From: Taiwanofungus camphoratus
Taxonomy: Eukaryota > Basidiomycota > Agaricomycetes > Polyporales > Taiwanofungaceae
Direction: 5' to 3'
Length of the DNA: 64,000 nt
Assembly: GCA_003999685.1 (NCBI GenBank)
Contig: CP021220.1
Span: 2,852,001 to 2,916,000, forward strand
The translations under genes were made by a program, and so were the position numbers. The stretch's first letter is position 1, and each line of letters begins with the position of its first letter. The notes under the pieces are model-generated. The model was not told the origin of the DNA, did no database searches, and saw only the letters and a list, made by a program, of their open reading frames with translations. Shown piece after piece: positions 11,772 to 22,851 of this stretch.

Positions 11772-12612
11772 CTAAGCCTCCCCGACCTTCGTGGACTGTC
11801 CTGTTGTCGTCGCTGGGTATGGGGTTGAAATCACATGCTCCCCGGACTCGAGAGGTGCCGTGGAAGAGGATACCTCCTCCGGTTTCGAGGTGGTGGTTCC
11901 ACTAACAATGCCCCTCGCCTTCTCGATCTGTGGCTGGACAGCAGACTGGGCAGAAGCGAGGTACTCCTTGCCATTATCGTAAGCGGAGGCCGCGGTGTAC
12001 TGCACGGCGGAGGCGAGGTTGCCGGTGGTTGACCTGTCTGAAGGTGCGGCACTCTGGGAGCCGTTCAAATAAGACTGCGATGCACAAGATGTCAGCATGA
12101 CTTCTAGACCACTTGTTCAATAACAGATGGCGACTTACCTGGGCAGCTCCGACAGCACTGCTAGCAAGATTCTTCGCCTGCTCAAGGTAGCTCGCACCTG
12201 CTGCCTTGGCCTTCTCGACGTCAAACTTGCCTTGTGAGGCAGCGGCGTTTGTCTGGTTGCTCAGTCCCGCCTCTAACTGGTTCACTGCAGAGACGGCCTG
12301 AGGTTCCTTCTCCTGGAACGGAAAAAAGCATCAACGACCCCGTCGCACGTACTGTTATCGAAGCTAGAACGAACTTGGGCTTCACTGGCCGCTTCCTCAG
12401 CGACGCTCTGGAGTTGCTGTGCATTCTTGCCAATCTCGTCGGACAGCCCACTTGTGGAAGCTTCTGCTTGTGCCCATGCAGCGCTCGTCTCAAACCGAGC
12501 ATCACTTCTATTTTCGCGCTGTCAGCACAACGACGTCCTTCCGCTTTGGTGTTCACCCTTACTCGTGAGGTGCAGCAGCAGCAACGGTCGTCTTTCCAGC
12601 GCGAGTCGACAT
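11772..12612 (-). CDS. Small Ala/Ser/Gln-rich LEA-like stress protein
   Basis: Four exons (12612-12563, 12507-12375, 12312-12139, 12074-11772) splice in frame to about 219 residues. The product lacks a signal peptide and membrane segments. It is rich in Ala, Ser, Gln, Glu and Lys, with long amphipathic helix-like stretches (for example A-S-Y-L-E-Q-A-K-N-L and A-Y-D-N-G-K-E-Y-L), much like LEA or apolipoprotein-like proteins. The C-terminus is Thr/Ser/Pro-rich and probably disordered. I infer a role in desiccation, heat or membrane protection; the exact family is not recognised. A TATA-like box lies about 80 bp upstream of the ATG. Confidence 0.7.
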
Positions 12613-12964
12613 TATAACAATGGATATTCGATAAGTGTAGAGATGGAAAGGAGAGAAAAACTGAAGAATGAGAGTGGAATGGTGCCGGGCATTATATAGG
12701 CTGTTTCCACTGCTGTTGGCGTCGTGGCAACAGTTTGTGAATGGGACAGACAAACGTCATTGCGGGCTCTGTCCAAGGGTGACGTCCCGCGTCCACGTTC
12801 TCGTGACATGTTAATTCTACCAAGTACGGACGGACACAGGCCAGGTCACACATTCAATGCTTGCGATAAGTATGTTTAAAGACAATTAATTGCATTTACT
12901 TGCGAGATGTGGTTAGGGATGGGCCGTCATACGTTACACAGCTCTTGTTCTACTAGACTCGCGG
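12613..12964. other. Intergenic: LEA-like gene promoter and F-box gene 3' flank
   Basis: Besides the TATA-like box this stretch shows no coding potential. It separates the LEA-like gene (minus) from the 3' end of the F-box gene (minus). Confidence 0.5.
12691..12698 (-). promoter_or_regulatory. TATA-like box of the LEA-like gene
   Basis: The minus strand reads TATATAAT about 80 bp upstream of the ATG at 12612, within a normal range for a strong, inducible fungal promoter. Assignment is by position and sequence only. Confidence 0.45.
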
Positions 12965-14266
12965 CTACGAGGACTCAAACCAATGTTCTCGTCGTGGGTG
13001 AGAGAGCCCTCCACCAAACTCAAGATCGTCGTCCCAGTACCGTCCGTGCAGTATTCCCAGCTGATGTTTCCCGGCCAACAGCATTGGCAGCCTAGCCACG
13101 ATTGTGTCAACCATAGCCTGCGCGTATTCTTCGCCCATGTTCTCGGAGTCGTGCATAGCGAAAATCACCTTCAGTTGTGATCGTTCGCGGGACAGTCGGG
13201 ACAAGATCGAGTCCACTGGGTCCCAATGACTGGCATCCCAGAGAGCCCGGGGAGCACTATATGTAAGTCTTGCCAACTTTATACTGAACTGGATCCGCTC
13301 AAGATGAATATGGCTAGAATTGACGAGGGAGAGCAAGCCTTTGCAGCGCCTAGGTTGGATTCTCTCTGGAGAATGCACAAAGGACTGCCAAAATACCTCC
13401 TTTATGTGTATCGATGCAAGCCTTGTATTATAAGCGAGACTCCACTCATTCTTCCATTCATCGGTGAAATAATCGCGACAAAAGCTGAACACAAGATGTT
13501 CCAATGTTGTACCAGCTTCTTGAAGGATTGCTGTCTGGGCCATCCCGGACTGCACACCCATCATGCTGTGGCTATCGAGGCCTCCCAAATTGAGCCTCCG
13601 AAGGCGCAGCCCGATTGGGCCGTTTAACAACCACGGCAGTCCCGTTTCATCTAATTGTACCCATGTAAGTGTATCGATGCGGATTGGTCTTGAGGAAACA
13701 GAGCTTGCTACAGCCGAAGTGTACAGGGTGTCAAGGGATTTCTCGTAGTCGTTACGACAGACAATGATTGCAGAAAACAGGTGTAGAGCAGATAGATTTG
13801 GACATGCGCAAAGCAATAGCTGGAAGTCTATCTGTTGAATCATCAGCGCCGTTAAGCAGAGTGTCTTGACCATGGGGAAGGATGTGGCGAACTTCTGCCT
13901 CGTCTCATCTGAGACGCTTGAGATTGGAGTGCCTATCAGAGTCAGCCGTTCGACTCGATTCAGCTTTAAAAGGATCCGCGGCCACTCTCTGTCCACTTTA
14001 CACGCTCTTGTTCTCTGGTTAGTCTTGATGATCGTTACTTCGCAGACGTAGGGTGCTACGTTGGGCGACTTCTTGAGAAGTCTCTCAAACCCTTTATATC
14101 CTGGTGTGTTCTTGAGCGTGACGGTGCGGAACAGATGGAAGCGACATCTCGGGAGCCATGCGCGGCATGTGCGACTGCAGGCTATGAGCGTACCGCGATC
14201 ATCCCATAGGCAGTCCAATATGTGGTCGCATGTCTCAGATGGCAGCCTCGGTGATCTAGGTATCAT
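12965..14266 (-). CDS. F-box/LRR-like protein, paralogue A
   Basis: A single long exon codes for about 433 residues if it starts at the ATG at 14266. An in-frame ATG at 14326 is also possible; the downstream one best matches the N-terminus of the paralogue at 22852. The first 45 residues form an F-box (L-P-S-E-T-C-D-H-I-L-D-C-L-W-D-D, then C-R-A-W-L-P-R-C). The body has weak leucine-rich repeats (E-W-P-R-I-L-L-K-L-N-R-V-E). The end is the conserved tail G-K-H-x-L-G, then Y-W-D-D-D and H-P-R-R-E-x-W-F-E-S-S. It would bind Skp1 and act as an SCF adaptor; the substrate is unknown. It is one of three copies within 11 kb. Confidence 0.8.
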   Translation of the reverse strand: MIPRSPRLPSETCDHILDCLWDDRGTLIACSRTCRAWLPRCRFHLFRTVTLKNTPGYKGFERLLKKSPNVAPYVCEVTIIKTNQRTRACKVDREWPRILLKLNRVERLTLIGTPISSVSDETRQKFATSFPMVKTLCLTALMIQQIDFQLLLCACPNLSALHLFSAIIVCRNDYEKSLDTLYTSAVASSVSSRPIRIDTLTWVQLDETGLPWLLNGPIGLRLRRLNLGGLDSHSMMGVQSGMAQTAILQEAGTTLEHLVFSFCRDYFTDEWKNEWSLAYNTRLASIHIKEVFWQSFVHSPERIQPRRCKGLLSLVNSSHIHLERIQFSIKLARLTYSAPRALWDASHWDPVDSILSRLSRERSQLKVIFAMHDSENMGEEYAQAMVDTIVARLPMLLAGKHQLGILHGRYWDDDLEFGGGLSHPRREHWFESS

Positions 14267-14740
14267 TACCGGGCTTACACTGCTATCAATCTGATAAGTA
14301 CAAACATCAAAGGAACCGAGACGCATTACCAATTGTCGGCGCACCTGCAGCTGGTGAATTTCCTGAATAAGTCTTGGTATATGAATGGATAGTCTTTCCA
14401 GTGGCTCCCAGATAGCGAACGATGTGGTAGGACAGAGCGTCACTAATCGCCACTCACTCGTACCTTTTATCTCGCCCTTCGTTTACAACTATTTACTCGT
14501 TCCCACCGGACGGAGGCGTCCACGACAAGGCCAATTGAATTATTCTGGCCTCTCGGTTGTTCTGTGCACATAGCAGCTATGGTGCGCAGTGATCCTAAGT
14601 CGCTTTGTGTCATGTATGCGTAATCGTGCACTAATACGGTGCAACACACCTAACTGGGCAGTAGATTGTCATTCAGACCTGAGTGTTAATCTCAACTGCA
14701 GCACTATATGTATACGTACTGGAATTTCCTGATCTATGCT
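14267..14740. other. Intergenic upstream of F-box paralogue A
   Basis: This 5' flank of the F-box gene may contain a non-coding leader. No other feature could be supported. Confidence 0.4.
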
Positions 14741-14744
14741 CACA

Positions 14745-15354
14745 CTCGCTTACCGATGCGAGGGTATGCCTTGCGTACAGTCCAGAAAACAGTTTGTTCG
14801 TGATGTCCGTGTAAATCTCTGACGGACATCCTTTGTTAGCCACGGATTCCCAGGCTCTGTTTCCAATACGACCTGGCACATACTCTTGGATCAAATTGAT
14901 GATATTGGCCGACATTTCCGGGCCATCCATGAGTATCGCCGCACTGCTTGTGATCATAAGCACGGAGAGAATTTCGGCTCTGCTCGAGGTCTCAGTTTGA
15001 TTAATGCTTGGACGTCCAAGCCGGAGAGTCCGGGCCCCACTGTGGTTGCGGTGAGTCCGACTTTAGAGAGACAATGTGAAAACGATCTAGTTACGACATT
15101 GGATGGGGAACATCCAGCAGCATTCCTCATCATGGAGATTTGGACTTTCGTGATATCATGCTGCTCATCTTGAGCATCGAAAATTGTCGATAAAGTAGGT
15201 GTGCTGTTACACGATGTCTCCCACCTGGTCTAGTCTCTTTTGGGACAAAACCCGCCAGAAAACCCTCGAGTAGTGTTTGTACCTACGAGTTTGTTACTCT
15301 CTGGGTAACCATCTTCGAATCGACTCCCTCCTTCCCCTCTGCTCTTGGTCATTA
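14745..15354 (-). CDS. Unrecognised minus-strand gene or remnant
   Basis: Minus-strand reading shows an ordered coding-like stretch at about 14985-14752 (phrases such as M-S-A-N-I-I-N-L-I-Q-E-Y-V-P and E-I-Y-T-D-I-T-N-K-L-F), ending at a plausible gtaagc donor. A possible N-terminal piece (M-T-K-S-R-G-E-G-G) starts near 15354. The parts do not assemble into a complete gene by eye, and no family was recognised. It could be a fast-evolving orphan, a lincRNA or a decayed gene. Confidence 0.2.
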
Positions 15355-15955
15355 TGGCAGGAAGTAACAACGACACTGAGAATTGACAAGGAGCGAGCAA
15401 GGATGTGCTGCGGTGCAGGCTGCCTGCAATGCAAAATTCAATAGTGTGCATTGGTGAATGGCAAGGCATCCAGTGTTGTGTAGGTAGTTAAGTGTGGACA
15501 AAACATGCTCACTCGCTCACGCATGCATGATGGCACTGCGTGGAGCGCCAGCTGACCACGGCCGACGCACTTTTATTGTTTCAGTGAAGAATTGACCATA
15601 ACACTTTCTTCGTAGTCATATGTGAGAGAGTGCGAAACCATGCCATGGTTATCTAAGTGGGAAGTTGAGTTTTGGCTTTGGGTACTACCGCTACAGCAGT
15701 ACAGGCAAATATAGGCTGACAGGGGCACAAAAAAAATAAGGTCGCAAGAGGGTATGGAGACATGTTGTATGCAGGCCAGGTATCATAAAGAAAAAAGGAT
15801 GGATCTGGTCTCAGTCATATTCAAGACTGCAATCAAATTGCACAGAGATTGATTGAAAGGGAGACAATGCTATTTTTCCGCCATTACCGTTGACTTTAAG
15901 ATGTCAAGGACTGAAGATCAAGATGCGATATACAGATAATATAACACGCCATACC
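15355..15955. other. Intergenic, 3' flank of glycogenin
   Basis: About 600 bp without a supported gene. It includes the presumed 3' UTR of the glycogenin gene and a short A-run near 15728. Confidence 0.4.
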
Positions 15956-18900
15956 TCATTGAACCTGGCTCGAACGCCTTTCATCGTCATCGAACGAACC
16001 CATCCGCAGAAATTTGGCGAGCACTTCTTCTGAGCTGCGCTTGAATACGTCCACGCCTCGTGCAGGGTCCCAAACGCGCCCGCTTTTGCGAATACTGCCC
16101 ATGACTGGTGTGCCTTCAGGAGAAATTGAAGGGGTCGGCACCGCTTGTGTAGATGGAGATGAGGTGAGTGCCGTATCATTCGACGATGAACGCGCAAGAG
16201 GAGGTGAATGGGGTGACGAGAGCTTCGAAAGCTTTGGCGAGGCCGTGCCGTGAGACGGCGTTGCGGCTGGGCCGATGACTGGTGAGGCCGGCTTGCTTGG
16301 AGGCGTTGCGATCGTACCCTTGCGCAATGCAGATGTTTGTTGTGCTAATGAAAGCTTGCGGGGCGAAGCGCCTTTTGGCGGAGAGGGAACCTTCGGAGGA
16401 CTTGCTTTGGGCGGAGAATACGTCCGCGGTGAGCCGAGAGTGTGTGGCGACCACATCCCAGTGGGCGATGCTTGGGAGGGGAATGCCACCGTCTGCCTCA
16501 GCGAGTGGGTGACGACAGGCGTGGCGACAGCCATCTGGTCCGGATCCATCCTGAACTCCCGCATGGTGACAGACGGAAGCAATCTAGCCGTTGAGGGCAC
16601 GTCCCGCCACATACCCGTTCCCACCGGAGGTCTAGCATCCTTGCCTTTTGACGGCGCAGGTTCACTACCAACACTCGTGTTCACCTGCACACCCTGGCTC
16701 CGCGTTTCCACTGGAACGGTCTGCACGCCCCGGCCACGATACTTCTTCCCCTTGCTGGACGACACCGTCGATGTTGAGCTCGTCCTGCTTCTTTTAGACG
16801 TGCTCCCGCTCCTCTCCCTGCTGCTCTCGCTCTCACCCCACTGACCCCCTTTCTCATCCTCCTCTCCTTCGTCCTCGTCGTCACCGTCCATGCTGCTCGT
16901 GTCCTGCTTCGCCTGCACGACACGCTCTCTTTCTCTCTCCCATCTGCGCCATCCGTCATCCTGCACATGGCCCCCCTGCTGCATGGCCGAGCGGTGCTGC
17001 GGCCGCACGAGGCGCGACGCGTACCGCTGAATGCTCGGTACCGAATCCCACGCATTCGAATATGCGAGATTGACTGGGAGACCCACCGGTGGCGACGGCG
17101 TATGCACATGCAGGATCGGGCGACTTGGAATGACCTGTGGCGCAGGAAGTTCCTCTGGCGGCAGTGGCGACTGTCCCGTCTCGATGTATCTCGCGGATGG
17201 GGGCGGCGAGTCCGTCGCGGGAAACACACGTCTGGGCACATGGCGCGGTTTCTCCTCCCATGGGAACACGGTGTGCACCTTGTTCCTGTCTGGGATTGGC
17301 TGCCCTGGCGTGCCGCCGATCACGCCTGCATACTCGCCGCCGAGCACGAGCGGCTCGGGGATGTGAGCAGGCGGTGGCGGATGGAAGAACGCGTCGCTGT
17401 GCGGTGCAGGCACATGTGCCGGAGGAGGCGGGAACGACTGGTGCGTCGCGTCTGCGTGCTGTGAGGGCGCAGCATCCCAGACGTTCGGGAAGTACGTGTC
17501 AGCGGGGAAGGCGGAAGTTGCTGGCGGGTTATGTGGGGGCGGCTCAATTGCAGGATTCCATGAGAGCTTTGGGGGAGATGGCGGACGGGGAGGGAAATGA
17601 TCGTGATGATGATGATGATGATGAGATGTTGAGCGATGATGGTGAATTGTGGGAGGATGTTGGTCGTGATGACTTTCCTGTTGGGGTTGCGATGATAACT
17701 GCTGCGATTGATGGTATCGCTGCTGGTCCTGATGCCCTCCTGGTGGCTGAGACTGCTGCTCACCCTGTGATTGATTCTCTGAGTATTGATGTTGCCCTGG
17801 CTGACCCTGTGGCTGCTCTGGCGGGCGTTGATGTTGCTGTTGTTGCTGTTGCTGTTGCTGTGGATGACGCTGTAGGAGGGGAGGATAGAAAGGTGTGGGC
17901 GGTAGCGAATGCCCATGGTGATACGGTGCGGGTGGAAGCTCATTAGGCCCGGGTGTAGGAAGCGCCTCCATCCTCGATCCTCCCCATCCGCCTGCTCCAT
18001 CTCCAACTCGCAATGGCCTATACTCCTCCTGCCGAGGAGTAGTCTGGTCTGGGTTGTCCTGTTGTCCCTGCTCCTCTATTCGCGTCTTCCGGTTCTTATC
18101 CTGCTTTTCGAGCTCCGGCTCCAGCTCCATTCTAGGCCTCATCAGGTCCACCCTGCCTTCTAACGGCATCGACCTATACTCGCCCTCCCTTGGCTTCTCT
18201 TCCTTATCTCTCTCTATGCTCGCTCCACTAAAACTTCCCATTCCCTCTACAGCAATCTTCCGGAGGTCTTCTAGGCCCAACGCGCCTCCTGATGGCGAGG
18301 CGACTGCGGCTGCCACGGGTGGGAGCTCTGCACCCATCTCGCTCCCGGATGTGCCATCCCACACGGACGCGTACCGCCTCACCTCGAACTCGGCGCGTGC
18401 GGTCGGTGCGTCAGAGCGGTAATGGCGATCATAAACATCGTACCACCGGTCGACAAGCGAATCGTAGTCGTATGCTAGTTGTTGAAATCGCCTTTGTTGC
18501 TGTAATTGTTGTGGCTGTATCTGGTCAATGGCGTCCACTGACTGCACTGGCTTGTGGGCGCTCTTTGTTCCCGGGGCACGGAATGGAATTGATGCCCAGG
18601 GCTTGTTGGGCCCAATGAAGTGGATGGCGGATATATGCGAGCCGAAGCGTTCGTATGCAGGGGCATATCTAAAAGACCGATTGTGACGCGCCAGGTGGTA
18701 AGGCCATCTCGTAAGTAAATCACGTCTGTAGACCCGGCCGGAGAGGACTCACGTGTACGCCGCGGTGGGAGTGGTGTTATACGTGAAGCTGAGATGGTGC
18801 CAGTCTGCGCCGCGCCACTCGTTGAGCAGGCCCTGGTCGCCGCCGTCCCAACTGCCGCGCGTCTTGAGCAACTGCATCAGCTCGGCGAACTTGTCGTGCC

Positions 18901-19647
18901 CGGGATTGAGGACAAGCACGCCCGAATTGAATATATCCGGCCACCCGACGTCGGGAACAGCGGCGAACTCGTGTGGAAGTGTGAATAGGTGCGAGAGCGG
19001 GCGAATCGGGAGTACGTCCGCATCCAGAAAAATGAGCTTGGCGAATTGTGTTAGCCGGAAGATATGTAGCTTTGTGAGGACATGACTGAGATCCGGACGG
19101 CCTGCACATCACGGTTAGTAACATGGGAGACTAGTTGTCAAATTGCGGATGTGACAGGGAAGTTGCAGCGCACAGGCGGCTGTGCGCATCAAGTCCCCGT
19201 CGACTAATTGAGGTCCATTGTGTCCTGCTGATCAGGTCACGGCGCATAGGATTAACGCGTGTTCACGATCTATGCAGAGCACACAGGTTACTCTCGTAAT
19301 CGTACGGAATTCGCACACGCGTCTAAAGGGGTAATGCGTATGCTGGCACTGTCCTCGGAAATTTTCCAGAAAGTAAAATGTGCTGGCTCACCGAGTAGTT
19401 GCAAGCCTTTCTCGTCCTCCTGCTCAATGAGCTCTACGCCGATCACGATATTGAAAGCCCTCCTGAGCAGCTTGATAGATGACACATCGATGGATTCTGG
19501 TGTGACGAGACACACGGTCTGAAACTCGACTTCTGGGGGTTGCGGGGGGTTAGGATGCAAGTCTTTGAGAGCAGCAGCGACGGCGAGTGCGCCTGGTAGG
19601 TAGTAGTCTGATGTTACAAGGGTTACAAAGGCAAAAGGAGTGGCCAT
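15956..19647 (-). CDS. Glycogenin (GT8 glycosyltransferase) with very long tail
   Basis: Glycogenin glucosylates itself from UDP-glucose to prime glycogen synthesis in the cytosol. Exons 19647-19392, 19101-18753 and 18668-15956 join in frame to about 1105 residues. The GT8 domain is clear. It has an N-terminal F-V-T-L-V-T-S-D-Y-Y-L-P-G-A strand, the D-A-D metal site (F-L-D-A-D-V-L-P), F-N-S-G-V-L-V-L, W-D-G-G-D-Q-G-L-L-N and H-F-I-G-P-N-K-P-W. The remaining 800 or so residues are low complexity, with Gln runs near 17.85 kb, His runs near 17.6 kb, and Pro/Ser-rich and basic stretches. The last 35 residues (W-D-P-A-R-G-V-D-V-F, then F-L-R-M-G-S-F) resemble the conserved glycogen-synthase-binding end. 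Intron 1 is about 290 nt. Confidence 0.9.
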
Positions 19648-20418
19648 GGGCGACAGAGCGCGAAACAGGCGTCGAGGACGCGGGGGAGAGTAGAAAGAGA
19701 TGAAGAGTTGCGAACTGTTGTGAGCGTCTGCCGGGCCTCGTCCCAAGTTGGGAGCGGCTGCTTTCCCCGCGTCTTTACGTCCACTTTACGCTTAGCCGCC
19801 GGCCTTCCCCTTTAGGCGTATCTGGGGTTCCCAATCGGGCATCGCCACTCCGCATCGCGCCCACGTGGTTATCTCGCATGACCCCAGCCTTCCCCACTCC
19901 TCGTTCCTTTCCCTCCCCTTGCTCGACAGGAGTAGTCAAGTCCTCAGGCGCTGTCTTCTCTTACTATGCGTCGCTGCTGATTTTTCAGGCTTTTATTACT
20001 AACTGATGCTGGCTATGCTCCAACTGACGTCCCCACTATTGTATGCGAGGAATCGGTCGGCACAAAGTAGCATGTCAGGGCCATCGATGAACATGATAGG
20101 GATGATTTTGGAGCACTAGTGCACGTATCAACACGCACTCGTCGGTCAATTGGCCCAGGGATCAGACGAATGAGCACACTGACCGATAATACGGAGGTGT
20201 GGCCAGGAAGAGCCGCTGTAACCCCACCTCCCTTGAATTGAGAAGGTAAGGGAGTCTGATTTATGCAAAGCTTTCTCATCCGCTAGCCTGTCAGAACAGC
20301 TAGTAGTTCGATTTTCCATAGGTCATTTACTGACAAATGCACCATTAGAAAATCAGAAGCAAATGTACGTCATATCGTTTTCATAGAGATGTATGTACAT
20401 CTTTCGACAAATCTAGGC
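19648..20418. other. Glycogenin upstream region
   Basis: This is the promoter side of glycogenin. CCCCT words occur at 19807-19811 and 19915-19919, reading AGGGG on the gene's strand, like yeast stress-response elements. The significance is uncertain because such words are common. No coding sequence could be supported between here and 20418. Confidence 0.35.
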
Positions 20419-20980
20419 GTGACATGATGGAACTTTCATATCTCCACCGAAGACGCCATCAGGGGTGTTGTTAGACGATGGTGTGAAAGTGCCAGCATAG
20501 AAGGCAGCTCCGGGCACCGGGAAGAAGTTGCACAAATTAAGCAAAGTAAACTAACCTCTGGACAGTTCTTATGAATGAATGCGCTCAAAAGGAATGGGAC
20601 TGGCACCCGACACGATGACGTCGGAATTCCCCTTGGTAATGAACCTCTTCCCACAGGGTGTTGGCTGTGCATTCACAACCCTTCAAAGGTACTCTATCTT
20701 ATCCCTTGCAGTCTGTTCAAGCTCTGTATACCCTCGTTTCTCAAGTCTGCTAATGTTCTCCATCAGGCACTGCATTACATAGGTGGCGATGGACGTCACT
20801 AGGTCTACATGTCCTCGTCTCCCAATCTTTGACGGGGTCATCGTGTTCTTTACAGTCAGAATCTATTCTCAAAAGGTCCATTTCAACGCTTTCTGACACA
20901 TTGGAGTAATCGTGCTTGATTCTAACTTGTTTGACAGAATACAAAACGCAGGTCCGCCAAACGATTGCATGTTGCATGAT
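20419..20980 (-). pseudogene. Unrecognised decayed gene on the minus strand
   Basis: Minus-strand reading gives separated coding-like pieces. One, at about 20870-20695, contains G-H-V-D-L-V-T-S-I-A-T-Y-V-M-Q-C-L and L-E-K-R-G-Y-T-E-L-E. A second, at about 20680-20570, contains G-K-R-F-I-T-K-G-N-S-D-V-I-V-S-G-A. A third, at about 20530-20419, ends G-V-F-G-G-D-M-K-V-P-S-C-H-A. Stops and frame changes separate them. The pieces look like the C-terminal part of an enzyme, but I could not name the family. Confidence 0.3.
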
Positions 20981-21030
20981 CTGACTGCATCAAATTAAAT
21001 GTTGATGGTGACAGCAACCTGAGGGCGGCA

Positions 21031-22250
21031 ATGTCGTGCGTATCGTCCAAACTCCCACCTGAAATGTGCGAGCATGTATTGGACTACCTTTAGGATGACC
21101 ATGGTGCACTCATAGCCTGTGGTCGCACATGTCGCGCCAGATGCCGCTACTGTCTATTCTCCGCTGCTACTCTGAGGGATGCTTCAGGATACCAGGCCTT
21201 CGAGAGACGTCTCAAGGTATACCCGGATGTCGCCCCTTACGTCCGCGAATTGTCAATAGTCAAAACCGACAAATACGCCAAAAAGGACATTATCGACAAA
21301 GCGGCCGCGGACTCTGCTGAAGCTGAATGAAGTCGAGCGTCTGGCCTTGATACAGACCTTCATGTCGAAGGTGTCGGATGAGTTCAGACTAAACTTGGCT
21401 GCCTTCTTCCCTAAGGTCAGGACTCTGTGCCTGGTGGAAGTGAATGTCAGACGAATGGATTTTCCGCGTCTACTCTACGTGTGCCCTAATCTCTGCTGTA
21501 TACACTTATTTTCTGCACAAACTGGAACCGACCTCTGATGTGATGTTATCGACTCTCCACCGCCTCTCCCCTTTTCTCACTGTAGCGACCGTCACCCCTG
21601 GTGGGGTGGATACGGTCTTTCGAAGCTAACCTACTTTGGTTGCTCAGAGCACCAGTCCAACTGAATATTAGGAGGCTCTCAGTAGGATTGTTCTATAGTA
21701 GCTACGCCAGCACTCAAACAAGGCTGGTACAAGACCTGATTAAGGTGACCGAGCATTTGGCCTACCTCTTTCACTTTCAGACGGCTTCGGGACCAAACAC
21801 AAGAAGACCCTTTGGATCCCACGCGGAGCACGAGACTTGTCTCATTACGCTTTGAAAGTATCTCACCCTGGGAGCCCTTTCGATTTCGTTTCCCAGGTCA
21901 ATTACAACCCTGACGCTATATGGTTCTCTCTTTGTCCCAGTCATGCTCATCTCCCGCGAGTCCAGTCCAGTGCAAAGCTACTATCTGACTACGATGATTT
22001 CGCCTGGAAGTTCAAGTTCTGGCGCCGGTTGTGAGATTCTACCCCGACTGTCTTGTGAACGGTCGCGATTCGAAGTGGTCTTCGCTGTGTACTCTCCCAA
22101 GGATATTGACAGCTGGGCGCAGGCCAAAGTGAAGGTTATTCGAAGGCGCCTGCCAAAGTTGCAGGCTGGAAAGCATCGGTTGGGAGTGTTGTATGGGCAG
22201 AATTGGGATGATGATATTGAATCTGGTGGAAGACTCCTTCACCCATGACG
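21031..22250 (+). pseudogene. Broken F-box paralogue B
   Basis: This is a decayed copy of the F-box genes at 12965 and 22852. It begins with a recognisable F-box (L-P-P-E-M-C-E-H-V-L-D-Y-L) that runs into an in-frame stop soon after. It continues with matching pieces (A-F-E-R-R-L-K, then V-A-P-Y-V-R-E-L-S-I-V-K-T) in changing frames. It ends with the family's conserved tail (A-G-K-H-R-L-G-V-L-Y-G-Q-N-W-D-D-D-I). At least one early stop and several frameshifts are needed to explain it. It lies 0.6 kb upstream of the intact copy in the same orientation, which suggests a tandem duplicate that died. Confidence 0.75.
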
Positions 22251-22851
22251 GGAGTATTGGTTCGAGTCCACACAGTTACTTTACTAATTGCCAACCGAGA
22301 GTTGTCCCGCTTAAAAGGCTGCATACCCGTCCTATGCATAGCATACAAACTCCGAAGTTGAACGTTGACTGCTTGGTGGGCAAGCATCGGGACACTAAGA
22401 TACATAAACAGCGCGCTCGTTACTATATCCACGGTGATTTTGGCAGTAACCTATCAGATACCGTCATATGATGCTACAGACCTCGATCGAAGGGGTTTGG
22501 CGTGTTTGGTATCACGACAGTCCAGTCAAACCTATGGACGACACCTTCGAGCGTGCACTGGATGGGATTGGAATACATGTAAAGAGCGCCTATAAGAAGC
22601 TGATTGACTTCGAATGTTCTGACACCTTTTTATCCCCCTCTCGCTGAAAGCCCAGACGAGAGATGCAGAACATCTTGGATTATTAGGTTCATCTTCCTGA
22701 AGCCACCGCCGTGTCGATTACCTGGGGGAACAACCACAAGCCTGCCATACTTGTTTCTTGCTGGCCCCGGCTCGAATGTACATCATCAGAGGTGTGCCCA
22801 GTCACTGCACCAATGTAGCGAGCTGATCTTCGATATTACTATATAGACAAT
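22251..22851. other. Intergenic between F-box copies
   Basis: About 600 bp with no supported gene. A TATA-like stretch (actatatag) sits at about 22838-22846, shortly before the ATG at 22852. Confidence 0.4.

Noticed and set aside
12221-12617. Open frames on both strands over the LEA-like gene
   Set aside because: Each covers intron sequence or the wrong frame of exons 1-3. The spliced reading is continuous and compositionally uniform.
17600-17870. (TGATGA) and (CTG/CAG)-type repeats as independent microsatellites
   Set aside because: They lie in frame in the glycogenin tail and code for His and Gln runs, so they are reported with that gene.
22255-22275. tRNA T-loop-like word ggttcgagtcc
   Set aside because: It matches the conserved tail codons of the F-box paralogues (W-F-E-S), and no cloverleaf could be formed around it.
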